Assembly: GCF_024181385.1 (NCBI RefSeq)
Contig: NZ_CP051305.1
Coordinates: 682,001 to 746,000, forward strand
DNA: 64,000 nt
Source of the DNA: Treponema sp. OMZ 798
GTDB lineage: Bacteria; Spirochaetota; Spirochaetia; Treponematales; Treponemataceae
Direction of reading: 5' to 3'
A program made the position numbers and the translations under genes. Below the pieces are notes generated by a model that ran no database searches, had not been told where the DNA came from, and saw nothing but the letters and a program-made list of their open reading frames with translations. Shown piece after piece: positions 48,609 through 58,121 of this stretch; the stretch's first letter is position 1, and the number at the start of each line of letters is the position of its first letter.

Positions 48609-49334
48609 ATGAGTTTAAAAAAACTATTATTTTTTGTTTTTATTTTATTTTCTCTTTTTATTTTTGCAGACGGAACGGAAAATGCCGATGTTCAGTCGCC
48701 CCCTGCGGCAGCGGAAAGTGCCGATGTTCAATCGCCTCCTGCGGCAGCAGAAAGTGCCCATACTCAATCACCTTCCGGTAACGAAAATCAAAATTTATCC
48801 GAAAACGAAAAAGAGCCGGAAGAACTTGATAAGGGTTTTTACTCCATTCAAAGCTCAGGGCTTACGGCCTGTTTTGAAGATCGATGGTTTTTTGAAAAAC
48901 TGGATGATGACGGCAGACCTCTTATGTCCGTTTTATATGAAAAAGATAAACTCATAGAAAAAAAGACATATACCTACAAAGACGGATATCCCGAATCTTG
49001 CGAAGTTGTTTTATCCGATAAACTTATCAAAATAAAATATAATAAAAAAAGAATGGAAACCGAAAAAATTATTTACGATGTCGAAGGTAAAAATGAACTT
49101 GAAAAAAATATTTATACCTACGATGAGAATAATTTATTAATTGAATCCTTTTTAAAAAAAGATGGGATTGAATATATTTCAAAATTTGAATACGGGTCTG
49201 AAAATAAAACAAAATCCAAAACAGATTTTGTAAACGGAAATAAAATTTCTTACACCGAGTATATGACGGATAAAAAGATAGTCCATTTATTCGAATACGG
49301 AAAAGAAATCGGAGTAGTAGAGGAAGAAACATAA
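48609..49334 (+). CDS. Exported hypothetical protein with N-terminal tandem repeats
   Basis: 241 residues. The signal peptide ends SLFIFA. A 36-bp repeat (48684-48719, 48720-48755, then a partial copy to about 48773) encodes ADVQSPPAAAES units. The rest has antiparallel repeats of the kind KKTYTYKDGYPESCEVV and KNIYTYDENNLLIESF, similar to YD/MORN-like surface repeats. It starts directly after the ftsY stop. The repeat number may vary between strains. Probably periplasmic or outer-membrane. Confidence 0.65.
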   Translation: MSLKKLLFFVFILFSLFIFADGTENADVQSPPAAAESADVQSPPAAAESAHTQSPSGNENQNLSENEKEPEELDKGFYSIQSSGLTACFEDRWFFEKLDDDGRPLMSVLYEKDKLIEKKTYTYKDGYPESCEVVLSDKLIKIKYNKKRMETEKIIYDVEGKNELEKNIYTYDENNLLIESFLKKDGIEYISKFEYGSENKTKSKTDFVNGNKISYTEYMTDKKIVHLFEYGKEIGVVEEET

Positions 49335-49335
49335 G

Positions 49336-50616
49336 ATGAAAAAGCGTAATTATAGATGGATTTTTTTTGTTTTACATAGATTTAACTCCGCAGATACAAA
49401 GGGCCGCTCCTCAATCGCTACTCTTTTTTCTATATTGGGGATTGCCTTCGGAGTAATGGTATTGACTGTAATTCTATCAATAATGAACGGTCTTCAAATG
49501 GGTTATATCGATACAATTATGCAGGTAAGCTCAGGGCATATAAGGTTATACGGCGAAAAAGAAGATTTAACAAAAGCCGAAAATTTAAACCTTCATGAAG
49601 CCTTTTTTATTTTTCAAGAATCCCAAACTCTTATGCAGGGAAATTACGGCAGGCAGCACGGCGTTTTAATCCGCGCAGTGGAAGAAGATATAATGCAAAA
49701 AGATAAGGGCTTTTGTGAGGCCTTAAAAATATCTTATGGGTCCTTTAACATCTTAAAAGAAGATGCCGTTATTTTGGGGTATGAGCTGGCCCGCCAGCTT
49801 GGCGTAAAGGTTGGGGATAACGTAAATATTATAGCCGCCTCAGGCTCATCCGAGACAAGCCTTTTTCCTGAAAATCAAGACTTAACTGTTACGGGTATTT
49901 TTAAGACCGGATATTATGAGGTCGATTCTTCGTTTGCTTTTATATCGTTAGAAAGCGGAGAAAAACTATTCGGAAAAGAATCAAAGCTGTATGCCTCCGT
50001 CAAACTACAAAATCAAAACAATGATGCCGCCTATATATCATCCCTAAATGCTTCCTCGATTAACTTAAAATCGGAATCATGGCGCTCTTATAATCATGCT
50101 TTTTTCGGGGCTCTTAGAATAGAAAAAAATATGATGATGCTTTTGGTGTTTTTGATTTTCTTGGTTGTGTCGGTTAATATCTATAACGGAATGAGACGTT
50201 CAATTTATGAAAGACGGGAGGAAATTTCCGTATTGTCATCTCTTGGTGCATATTCAAAACACATTCAGGCTCTTTTTATTGCAAACGGATTTACGATAGG
50301 TTTGATAGGGGCAAGTGCCGGCCTTTTATTGGGTCTTTTGCTCTCGGTTCAAATAAATTCCATTTTTGCTTTAATAGAAAATATAGTCAATTCGGTCTTG
50401 ACCTTTGTATTTATCTTATTTCAAAGTTCGTCCGATGCGGATTTTGCAGTATTCAGTCCTGTCTATTTTTATATGGAAACCGTTCCTGTCAGAATATTTT
50501 TTAATGAAATTTTGCTCATTTTTTTATTCGGCATTTTTTCGTCATCCGCTGCCGCAATGGCAGCTTCAAGGCGCATATTAAAATTAAAGCCTGCGGAGGT
50601 ATTACGCTATGAGTAG
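49336..50616 (+). CDS. lolC: LolC/LolE-type ABC permease (first)
   Basis: 426 residues. The layout is that of lipoprotein-releasing permeases: helix 1 (IATLFSILGIAFGVMVLTVILS), a large periplasmic domain (residues about 55-265), then three C-terminal helices. The FtsX-like motif ERREEISVLSSLGA is at the cytoplasmic loop. With LolD it should extract lipoproteins from the inner membrane. MacB-like efflux is the alternative; the flanking pair of two permeases and one ATPase favours LolCDE. Confidence 0.82.
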   Translation: MKKRNYRWIFFVLHRFNSADTKGRSSIATLFSILGIAFGVMVLTVILSIMNGLQMGYIDTIMQVSSGHIRLYGEKEDLTKAENLNLHEAFFIFQESQTLMQGNYGRQHGVLIRAVEEDIMQKDKGFCEALKISYGSFNILKEDAVILGYELARQLGVKVGDNVNIIAASGSSETSLFPENQDLTVTGIFKTGYYEVDSSFAFISLESGEKLFGKESKLYASVKLQNQNNDAAYISSLNASSINLKSESWRSYNHAFFGALRIEKNMMMLLVFLIFLVVSVNIYNGMRRSIYERREEISVLSSLGAYSKHIQALFIANGFTIGLIGASAGLLLGLLLSVQINSIFALIENIVNSVLTFVFILFQSSSDADFAVFSPVYFYMETVPVRIFFNEILLIFLFGIFSSSAAAMAASRRILKLKPAEVLRYE

Positions 50617-51289
50617 GAATATTGTTTTAATTTCCAATTTAACCAAAACATTTTCTTCGGCAAGCGAAAAGCTCGTTATATTCGATAAGCTTAATTTTTC
50701 CATTGAAGAAGGGAAAAAGATTTCGATTACCGGAGAATCAGGTTCGGGTAAAAGTACCTTTTTAAATATCTTGGGCGGCCTTGAGTCGGCAGACAGCGGA
50801 GAAATCCTGGCAGGCTCTTATAAGGTTCATTCCCTCGATGAAAAATCCCTCACCGAGTACCGAAGTTCATTTTTAGGTTTGGTTTTTCAGTTTCATTATT
50901 TGTTAAAAGATTTTACCGCTCTTGAAAACGTAATGCTTCCTGCCCTGATTGCAGGAAAGCCTAAAAAAGAAATAAAAGAAAAAGCTCTCTCTCTCTTGGA
51001 GGATGTAAAGTTGGCAGAACGCAAAGGCCATTTTCCTTCTCAGCTTTCCGGAGGAGAAAGACAGAGGGTTGCAGTTGCCCGCTCCTTGATAAACAGCCCC
51101 TCTCTTATTCTTGCAGATGAACCCACCGGAAACTTGGACCCTGCAAATGCCGAGACCGTTCAAAACCTTTTATTTTCTGTTGTCGATAAACACAAAAAGA
51201 CCTTGGTGCTTGTTACCCACGATCAAAAAATAGCCTCAATGACGGATATTTCTTATAAACTTTATAAGGGCAATTTGGAAGAAGTATGA
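50609..51289 (+). CDS. lolD: LolD-type ABC transporter ATPase
   Basis: 226 residues. Walker [10 protein letters not shown]-loop LVFQFHYLL, signature [15 protein letters not shown], Walker B LILADEP and H-loop VTHD are all intact. FQFHYLL is typical of LolD/MacB ATPases. The gene overlaps both neighbouring permease genes by 4-8 bp. It powers the transporter formed with them. Confidence 0.92.
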   Translation: MSRNIVLISNLTKTFSSASEKLVIFDKLNFSIEEGKKISITGESGSGKSTFLNILGGLESADSGEILAGSYKVHSLDEKSLTEYRSSFLGLVFQFHYLLKDFTALENVMLPALIAGKPKKEIKEKALSLLEDVKLAERKGHFPSQLSGGERQRVAVARSLINSPSLILADEPTGNLDPANAETVQNLLFSVVDKHKKTLVLVTHDQKIASMTDISYKLYKGNLEEV

Positions 51290-52623
51290 AAAATTTAGTC
51301 TTTATAAAAATGGCATTTAGATTTTTAGGCATAGGTTCGGGAAAGACGGTTTCCAATGCCCGCAAAAGCTTGTTCGGTGCCGTTTTGGGTATAGGCATAA
51401 GTATAATTCCGCTCATTGTCGTTTTAGTTGTCTCTGACGGTATGATTCAGGGAATCACTTCCCGTACAATAGAGCTTGGAACCGGACACCTTCAAGCCAT
51501 AGATATGCGGCCCTTATCAACTTATAAAAATGCCGAAACGGAGAAGGATGCCCGTTCATTAATTCTTGAGTTTTATGAGGGTAACTTTATCGAAAATGCT
51601 TGGATCGAAAGACAGGGAAACGGTCTGGTTATAGGTAAAAACGGAAGAAGCGGAGGAACTATCCGTGCAGTCGAGCCCGAATTTTTTACTCAAAATATCA
51701 AGGCTCTTAACCTGATAAGAGTAATATCCGGTTCTCTCGAATTTGAAAATAATAAGTCGGCAATTTTGGGAGCTAAGATAGCGGAAAAACTCGGCTTAAA
51801 AGTAGGGGATACATGCAGGATTATAACCTTAAATAAAAACGAAAAAGGTAAAACTATTCCCCGTGTAAGTGCATTTAAAATTTCAGGGCTTATATCTTCA
51901 GGTTACCAAGAGTTGGATGCCCTATGGGTTTTTATTCCCCTATCTGAAGGCTTAAAGATTATGCCGATGACTTCTTCTTTAACCTCAATAGTGGTTTCGA
52001 CAAAGGATCCCTTTGATGATGATAAGATGCAGGCCCTTCAATTAAAATTAAGCTCAATATTACCGGAAACTTTTTCTATATATTCTTGGGCCGACTTAAA
52101 TCGCCCTGCCTTTACCTCCTTTAAAACTACAAAGAATATTTTGCTTTTTATCATGTTTTTGATAGTTTTGGTGGCTTCTGCCAATATTTCTTCAGCAATT
52201 GTTATGCTTGTAATGGAAAGAAGAAGGGAGATAGCCATCCTCAAGGCGGCCGGAGCCCATCCTTCCTCCATAAGTCTTGCTTTTTTGCTTGCCGGCCTTT
52301 TAACAAGTTTAGGCGGGATTATTTTAGGAATGCCCTTAGGTATTTTAACCGCCTTGCATATAAACGAAATTTTTGCCTATGCCGAGAAGATTTTAAACTA
52401 TCTTCAAAACTTGTTTTATGTCTTCTTTTACGGGGGCGGAAAACCTCTTGAAATTCACCTTTTGGACCCGGCCTATTATTTGGAGCATATTCCCGTAAAA
52501 TTAAATTTTTTTGACCTTTACATAATAGCCGTTTGTATGTTAATATTATCAGTAGTAGTGTGTTTGGTTCCTGCAGTACGGGCAGGAAAAGAAAAGCCGA
52601 TAGAAATTATGAGGAAATTATGA
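51286..52623 (+). CDS. lolE: LolC/LolE-type ABC permease (second)
   Basis: 445 residues with the same plan as the first permease. A hydrophobic opening helix (FGAVLGIGISIIPLIVVLVV) follows VSNARKSL; the periplasmic domain contains GSLEFENNKSAILGAKIAEKLGL; the cytoplasmic loop reads ERRREIAILKAAGAHP. It probably forms a heterodimer with the upstream permease. It overlaps lolD by 4 bp (ATGA) and mcsA by 4 bp. Confidence 0.83.
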   Translation: MKNLVFIKMAFRFLGIGSGKTVSNARKSLFGAVLGIGISIIPLIVVLVVSDGMIQGITSRTIELGTGHLQAIDMRPLSTYKNAETEKDARSLILEFYEGNFIENAWIERQGNGLVIGKNGRSGGTIRAVEPEFFTQNIKALNLIRVISGSLEFENNKSAILGAKIAEKLGLKVGDTCRIITLNKNEKGKTIPRVSAFKISGLISSGYQELDALWVFIPLSEGLKIMPMTSSLTSIVVSTKDPFDDDKMQALQLKLSSILPETFSIYSWADLNRPAFTSFKTTKNILLFIMFLIVLVASANISSAIVMLVMERRREIAILKAAGAHPSSISLAFLLAGLLTSLGGIILGMPLGILTALHINEIFAYAEKILNYLQNLFYVFFYGGGKPLEIHLLDPAYYLEHIPVKLNFFDLYIIAVCMLILSVVVCLVPAVRAGKEKPIEIMRKL

Positions 52624-53123
52624 TTTGCGATATGTGTAAATTAAACGAAGCTGCGGTTTCTGTGGAACAAGTTGCAGACGGTGTGACTAAAAATATTTAT
52701 CTGTGTCCGGCTTGCTCACAAAGGCTCGGGTTTGGTATGTTTTCTGAAACTATTGATATTTCCATAACAAAACTCCTTGGATCTAATGATATCGACAATG
52801 ATGACTGCAAAAAATCGGGGCAATGTCCTATATGCGGATTAAGTTTTAGAGACATAGAATCTAAACAAATTATAGGATGCACGGAGTGTTTTTCGTTTTT
52901 TAAAACCGAAATTATGGAAATATTGGGAAAAAAGAAGAAAAATCTAAAGTATTCGGGCTTTACCTCGGATGATCAGGTCCCTGAAACCTTTTTTGAAACT
53001 CATAGTTCTCAAGAATTACGTGAAGAACTAAAAAAAGCTGTCGAAATCGAAGATTATGAGAGGGCTGCCGCCTTAAGGGATGAGATCAAAGCTTTGGAGA
53101 AAAACCATGATATCAAGACTTGA
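52620..53123 (+). CDS. mcsA: McsA-like zinc/UVR protein
   Basis: 167 residues. The N-terminal half has four Cys-pair motifs (CDMC, CPAC, CPIC, CTEC) for zinc. The C-terminal end has a UVR motif (ELREELKKAVEIEDYERAAALRDEIKAL), as in UvrB/UvrC/ClpC-associated proteins. McsA activates the McsB arginine kinase and, with it, ClpC. The start is the ATG at 52620, overlapping lolE; it also overlaps mcsB by 17 bp. Zinc or redox sensing is expected. Confidence 0.9.
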   Translation: MICDMCKLNEAAVSVEQVADGVTKNIYLCPACSQRLGFGMFSETIDISITKLLGSNDIDNDDCKKSGQCPICGLSFRDIESKQIIGCTECFSFFKTEIMEILGKKKKNLKYSGFTSDDQVPETFFETHSSQELREELKKAVEIEDYERAAALRDEIKALEKNHDIKT

Positions 53124-54180
53124 TGGCTGGTATACGGAAAACGGTCCCAACACCGATATTGTCCTATACAGCCGTTGTGATATAGCCCGCAATATATCGG
53201 GTTTTTTGTTTCCGAACAAAATTAGTCTTTGCGACTCGGTTGATGTTGTTTCGCTTGTTTTTTCTTTTTTTTGCTCTTTGGGTGATTCCGCTTATTTTAA
53301 AAAATTAAAACTTAGAGCAATAGATCCGCTTTCCATCAAATTACTTGAAGAAAAAGGAATTCTTCTTCCCGATATGCCTGAAAAGATAGAAAAGGCTGTT
53401 TTAGTACATGAAAACGGTTCTCTTTATATAGGCTTGAACCTTGAAGATCATGTAAACATAACTTCTTTTGCTGCCGGAATGGACCCTGAAGAAGTTTATG
53501 CAAGGGCCTCCTTTATGGAAGTCAAAATGAGGGAAAAAATTAAATTTGCGGAAGATAGGGACTTAGGTTTTTTAACTTCCAACCTTATGGAAATCGGTAC
53601 AGGGGTAAAATTTTCGGTTTTATGCTCTCTGCCGGGTGTCCTTTATTCCAACTGTCTGGGCTCGGTTTTGGAATTAACAAAACAAAGTAATCTTAATGTT
53701 GCCGGCTACTATTCGCCTAATTCCAAAAATTCCATAGGAGCTCTTTTTTTGATTTCAAGTGCCGTATCGGCAGGCGATAATGAGGATATTCAAACGGCGG
53801 ATTTTATCGCAGGTGTAAATACTATCATTGAAATTGAAAGAGAGAAAAGAAAAAATTTTCTGAATGAAAATACATTAAAGGTTGAGGACATGCTTCGAAG
53901 AGCTATTGCAATAGCTCAAAGTGCAAAGCTTATGGATTTTAAGGAAGCTGCCGATATAGTTTTTAAAATAAAGTTCGGCTTAAATATGGGCTTGATTACA
54001 GGTATTACCAATGAAGAATGTAACTCGATGATTTTTAAATCCCAAATGGGACATCTTGCTTTTTTATTGCTTAACAGCCATATGGGTTTAGCCGATAGAA
54101 ATTTAAGCGATTTTTCGATAGAAGAATATAGGGCTCGTACCATTCAAGAACTTTGCTCAAAAGTCCGAATTATAATGTGA
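53107..54180 (+). CDS. mcsB: McsB-like protein-arginine kinase homologue, probably inactive
   Basis: 357 residues of the phosphagen-kinase-like McsB fold, recognised by order (mcsA-mcsB-clpC), GWYTENGPNTDIVLYSR and LGFLTSNLMEIGTGVKFSVL. Key residues differ from B. subtilis McsB as I recall it: SSRIRLAR becomes YSRCDIAR (D25 for Arg), EEDHIRI becomes LEDHVNI (N117 for Arg), LTSCPTNVGTG becomes LTSNLMEIGTG (N159 for the catalytic Cys), and GEGSEA is lost. It may serve as a ClpC adaptor or regulator without kinase activity. It starts inside mcsA and ends 8 nt before clpC. Confidence 0.8.
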   Translation: MISRLDGWYTENGPNTDIVLYSRCDIARNISGFLFPNKISLCDSVDVVSLVFSFFCSLGDSAYFKKLKLRAIDPLSIKLLEEKGILLPDMPEKIEKAVLVHENGSLYIGLNLEDHVNITSFAAGMDPEEVYARASFMEVKMREKIKFAEDRDLGFLTSNLMEIGTGVKFSVLCSLPGVLYSNCLGSVLELTKQSNLNVAGYYSPNSKNSIGALFLISSAVSAGDNEDIQTADFIAGVNTIIEIEREKRKNFLNENTLKVEDMLRRAIAIAQSAKLMDFKEAADIVFKIKFGLNMGLITGITNEECNSMIFKSQMGHLAFLLLNSHMGLADRNLSDFSIEEYRARTIQELCSKVRIIM

Positions 54181-54188
54181 GGTGTTAT

Positions 54189-56687
54189 ATGTGTCAAGGT
54201 CTTTCACAAGATGCTCATAAGCTGCTTACTCTTTTCGGTCAGCAGGAAGCCAGACGGGTTAATGCGGATCTGTTTCAACCCGAGCATATTTTATCTGCCC
54301 TAATCCGCAATAAGGTAGGCAGAGGCTACATAATTCTTCAAAAATTAAATATCGATATTCTCAATTTACAGCTTTTTATAGAACAAAACACTCCTATCCG
54401 TACAGGAGATAGGATCATAGGTGAAATTCCTCCTTCCCGAAGAATTAAAACTCTGGTAGATCTTGCAACAATAGAGGCAAGGACCATGAGGCAAAGTGTT
54501 GTCGGTACGGAGCATATTCTTGTAGCTCTTGCCAGAGAGGAAAATTCCATAATATCCGATTTCTTTATGAGGTATAATATCTTAACTGAAGATATAAGGA
54601 TGATGATATTAAAAATAACGGATCAGATGGAAACTGTCCGGACATCTAAAACAGCCGACGTATCTAAATCAAAACCATCAGCTCTTTCCGAATTCGGGCG
54701 AAACCTAACCGATATTGTCAGCTCCGGCAGCCCGGATCCTATAATAGGCCGCGAAAAAGAAATCAGAAGGCTCATTCAAATTCTTTCCCGAAGAACAAAA
54801 AATAATCCGATCCTTGTAGGAGAGCCCGGAATAGGAAAGACATCCATTGTTGAAGGTTTGGCCTTTGCCATAATAAATGAAAACGTACCTCACGATTTGC
54901 TCAACAAAAGTATTATTTCTTTAGACCTAGGCTCGGTAATTGCAGGAACAAAGTACAGAGGTCAGTTTGAAGAAAGGTTAAAGCAAATTATAAATGAGAT
55001 AAAAGAAAATAAAAATATAATTTTGTTTATAGATGAAATTCATACCCTCATCGGTACGGGCGGCTCTCAAGGGGCTATGGATGCAGCCAATATTTTAAAG
55101 CCTGCCCTAGCCAGAGGCGAAATACAATGTATCGGGGCTACAACAATTGACGAATACAGAAGATATTTTAAAAACGACTTGGCTCTTGAGAGGCGCTTCC
55201 AATTAATCCAAATAAAGGAGCCTAATCCTGAAGAAACCTTTGATATAATATGCGGTATAAAACATAAGTATGAAGAACACCACAATGTACTTTATGAGCC
55301 TGAAACCATAACAAAGATCATTGAGTATGCAAAACGGTATATCCCTGACAGATTTTTCCCTGACAAAGCTATTGATGTATTGGATGAAGCAGGCGCGATG
55401 AAAAAAACCGTCCTTGACAAAAGACCCGGCGAGCTTTTTGAAATAGAAGACAAGATAAAGGTTTTAATGCTTGAAAAAGCCGAGATGGTTGAGATGCAAA
55501 ACTACGAAAAAGCCGCCTTAATTAGAGATGAAGTCTTAGATCTAAAAAACGACATATATCAAATTAAAAATAAGTGGATGACTTCTTATCAACATCCTAT
55601 ATCCTATGTCGATGAAAACGATATAGCAGAGGTTGTTGCAATGATGACGGATATTCCCGTAAATAAATTAAGCCAAGATGAGGCTGAGCGGATGCTTCAC
55701 ATTGAAGAGGAATTAAAAAAATCGGTTGTAGGTCAGGATGAACCCATATCGATTTTATCCAATTCAATCAGAAGGTCCCGCGCAGGTATTTCATCTCCTG
55801 ACAGGCCCATAGGTTCATTTTTATTTTTAGGGCCTACAGGTGTCGGAAAAACTCTTCTTGCAAAAACTCTTGCCGAATTTTTATTCGGCACAAAAGAGGC
55901 CTTAATCAGAGTCGATATGAGCGATTATATGGAAAAACATAATGCTGCCAAACTTATAGGTGCTCCTCCCGGATATGTCGGTTTTGATTCCGGAGGATTT
56001 TTAACCGAAAAAATAAGACGCAATCCTTATTCCGTTTTGCTTTTGGATGAGGTTGAAAAAGCTCATCCGGATGTCTTTAATATTCTTTTGCAGATTTTAG
56101 AAGAAGGAGAGCTTAGAGACAGCCGCGGGCATATTGTAAATTTTAAAAACACCGTTATTATTATGACCAGTAATGCAGGCTCAAAGTCCATCATAAAGGA
56201 AAACCGGCTGGGCTTTAATCCCACGGGAGATGGAGTAATGGCCTATTCCGAAATACAGGCTAGTGCTCTTAACGAAATAAAAAAATTCTTATCGCCTGAG
56301 TTTATAAACAGAATTGATGAAATGCTTGTTTTTAGACCTCTCGATAAAGATGACATCAAACGAGTATTAAAACTTGAGCTTAAAAAATTTGAAGATAGAA
56401 TTGCAAAGTTAGATCTGTATATTGAGCTTTCAAAAGAGGCTGAAGATTTCTTTGCAGATAAGGGATATGATCCGGCTTACGGTGCACGCCCTATGAGAAG
56501 GCTTCTTCAAAATAAGATAGAAGATGCCTTATCGGTTAAAATAATAAGCGGAGAGTTCTCAAAGGGTAAAACCGCCCTTGTAGATTTTTCGGCAGAAGAT
56601 GATGACATAATAATCAGCATTAAAGAAAACACCGATTATGAAAATGCTTACAGCGCATCGGTCGAATGCAAAACCGAATCCAACTGA
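54189..56687 (+). CDS. clpC: AAA+ unfoldase ClpC
   Basis: 832 residues. An N-terminal double Clp repeat ([27 protein letters not shown]) is followed by D1 with GEPGIGKTS and [13 protein letters not shown]. The middle domain bears a UVR motif ([19 protein letters not shown]), and D2 has [24 protein letters not shown] and sensor-2 GARPMRR. ClpC unfolds proteins for ClpP, often those marked by McsB. The ATG at 54189 follows GAGGTG by about 5 nt. With mcsA-mcsB it forms the usual stress operon, though no CtsR gene is here. Confidence 0.94.
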   Translation: MCQGLSQDAHKLLTLFGQQEARRVNADLFQPEHILSALIRNKVGRGYIILQKLNIDILNLQLFIEQNTPIRTGDRIIGEIPPSRRIKTLVDLATIEARTMRQSVVGTEHILVALAREENSIISDFFMRYNILTEDIRMMILKITDQMETVRTSKTADVSKSKPSALSEFGRNLTDIVSSGSPDPIIGREKEIRRLIQILSRRTKNNPILVGEPGIGKTSIVEGLAFAIINENVPHDLLNKSIISLDLGSVIAGTKYRGQFEERLKQIINEIKENKNIILFIDEIHTLIGTGGSQGAMDAANILKPALARGEIQCIGATTIDEYRRYFKNDLALERRFQLIQIKEPNPEETFDIICGIKHKYEEHHNVLYEPETITKIIEYAKRYIPDRFFPDKAIDVLDEAGAMKKTVLDKRPGELFEIEDKIKVLMLEKAEMVEMQNYEKAALIRDEVLDLKNDIYQIKNKWMTSYQHPISYVDENDIAEVVAMMTDIPVNKLSQDEAERMLHIEEELKKSVVGQDEPISILSNSIRRSRAGISSPDRPIGSFLFLGPTGVGKTLLAKTLAEFLFGTKEALIRVDMSDYMEKHNAAKLIGAPPGYVGFDSGGFLTEKIRRNPYSVLLLDEVEKAHPDVFNILLQILEEGELRDSRGHIVNFKNTVIIMTSNAGSKSIIKENRLGFNPTGDGVMAYSEIQASALNEIKKFLSPEFINRIDEMLVFRPLDKDDIKRVLKLELKKFEDRIAKLDLYIELSKEAEDFFADKGYDPAYGARPMRRLLQNKIEDALSVKIISGEFSKGKTALVDFSAEDDDIIISIKENTDYENAYSASVECKTESN

Positions 56688-56699
56688 TGCGCCGCATTT

Positions 56700-57974
56700 T
56701 TATATTGAAGTATTATCAGGTATTATAGAATTTTTTACTATAACGTATATTCCGTCTATAACATGATAGAAGCCGTAGTCGCCGTCGGGAGGTGTTTGGT
56801 CCATACCTATGGATACGTTATTGCCTATACGAACATTTTTGTCTATTATTGCAGAGCGTATACGGCAATGATTTCCTATGCCCAAGTTAGGCCCTCCTTC
56901 TTTTAAGCGGGCTTCTTTTTCTTCATGGGTTTCGTAATAGTCGGCACCCATACAGATGGAGTCTTCTACAAAGCTGCCTGATTCTATAATTGAACGGACT
57001 CCTATGACAGAATGATTTATGGTTGCATTTGTGATAACGCAGCCGTCACTGCACATAGACCTGCTTAAATGTGCATAGTTTACCTTTGATGGAGGTAAGT
57101 TTCGGTTATGTGTGTATATCGGGCTGTCGGCATCATAAAAGTCGAATTGAGGTTTTATTTCGGTGAGGTCAAGGGTTGCATCATAAAAAGACTTGATTGT
57201 TCCTATATCTGACCAATATCCGTTATGAGGAAAGGCTGAAACCTTGTATCCCCCGTTTATTGCTGCAGGAATTACTTCTTTTCCGAAGTCGGTATGATCG
57301 CTGTCTAAACATTCTTCCATAACTTTTGCACCAAAAATATAGATACCCATAGAAGCCAGATATTGTTTATTCGGATCATCAGGCTTGATAAGAGATTTTC
57401 CGGGAATTTTCCAATCGTCTATATTTTTTTCGGTGCCCGGTTTTTCCATAAACTCGGTAATTACCGAATCCGAGTTTACCTTCATAATTCCGAAACCTGA
57501 AGCATCTTCCCGTGTTACGGGTGTGCAGGCAACGGTAATATCGGATCCCGATTCTTTATGAAAATTTAAAAATTTTTTTAGATCCATGCGGTACAGCTGA
57601 TCTCCTGCAAGAATCAAATAATGAGAGGGATTTTGATGTCTGAAATGATGAAGATTTTTTCTGATAGAGTCAGCCGTTCCTTCATACCATCCCGTATTAT
57701 CAAAAGTTTGTTCGGCTGCAAGAATTTCGACAAAGCCGTTTGAAAAACTGTCGAAGGTATAGGCCTTTGCAATATGGATATGCAAAGATGCCGAGTTAAA
57801 CTGTGTTATAATATAAATGTTCCTAAAACCGGAATTTATACAGTTCGAAAGAGGGATATCGATAATTCGATGTTTACCTCCGAAAGGTACGGCCGGTTTA
57901 GACCGATGCATAGTAAGCGGATAAAGACGTGTTCCTTTTCCGCCTCCCAATATTATGGAAAGAACTTTTGCCAT
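56700..57974 (-). CDS. glgC: Glucose-1-phosphate adenylyltransferase GlgC
   Basis: 424 residues. The pyrophosphorylase signature LGGGKGTRLYPLT is followed by KPAVPFGGKHRIIDIPLSNC, then ILAGDQLYRMD, GFGIMKVN and EFMEKP for ATP and glucose-1-phosphate. A C-terminal left-handed beta-helix (VITNATINHSVIGVRSIIE) completes it. It makes ADP-glucose for glycogen synthesis. The ATG at 57974 follows AGGAGG by 6 nt; a second ATG two codons upstream abuts that site. A -10 like sequence (TATAAT at 57993-57998) lies upstream. It is convergent with clpC. Confidence 0.95.
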   Translation of the reverse strand: MAKVLSIILGGGKGTRLYPLTMHRSKPAVPFGGKHRIIDIPLSNCINSGFRNIYIITQFNSASLHIHIAKAYTFDSFSNGFVEILAAEQTFDNTGWYEGTADSIRKNLHHFRHQNPSHYLILAGDQLYRMDLKKFLNFHKESGSDITVACTPVTREDASGFGIMKVNSDSVITEFMEKPGTEKNIDDWKIPGKSLIKPDDPNKQYLASMGIYIFGAKVMEECLDSDHTDFGKEVIPAAINGGYKVSAFPHNGYWSDIGTIKSFYDATLDLTEIKPQFDFYDADSPIYTHNRNLPPSKVNYAHLSRSMCSDGCVITNATINHSVIGVRSIIESGSFVEDSICMGADYYETHEEKEARLKEGGPNLGIGNHCRIRSAIIDKNVRIGNNVSIGMDQTPPDGDYGFYHVIDGIYVIVKNSIIPDNTSI

Positions 57975-58082
57975 AGGCATCCTCCTGCCTACATTATATA
58001 ATGCTTTTTAAAATTTTACCAGACTAATTTATTAATTCTTTATAAATTTCCTTTTTATATTTACACCGGCTTTAAACAATAC

Positions 58083-58111
58083 TTGACATAGAACCTAAGA
58101 CCAACTAAACT
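58083..58111 (+). promoter_or_regulatory. Omptin gene promoter, near-leaderless
   Basis: Perfect TTGACA (58083-58088), a 17-nt spacer and TAAACT (58106-58111). The ATG at 58122 is 10 nt beyond the -10 box; the earlier ATG at 58113 would lie upstream of the transcription start. Confidence 0.55.
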
Positions 58112-58121
58112 AATGCTTGGT

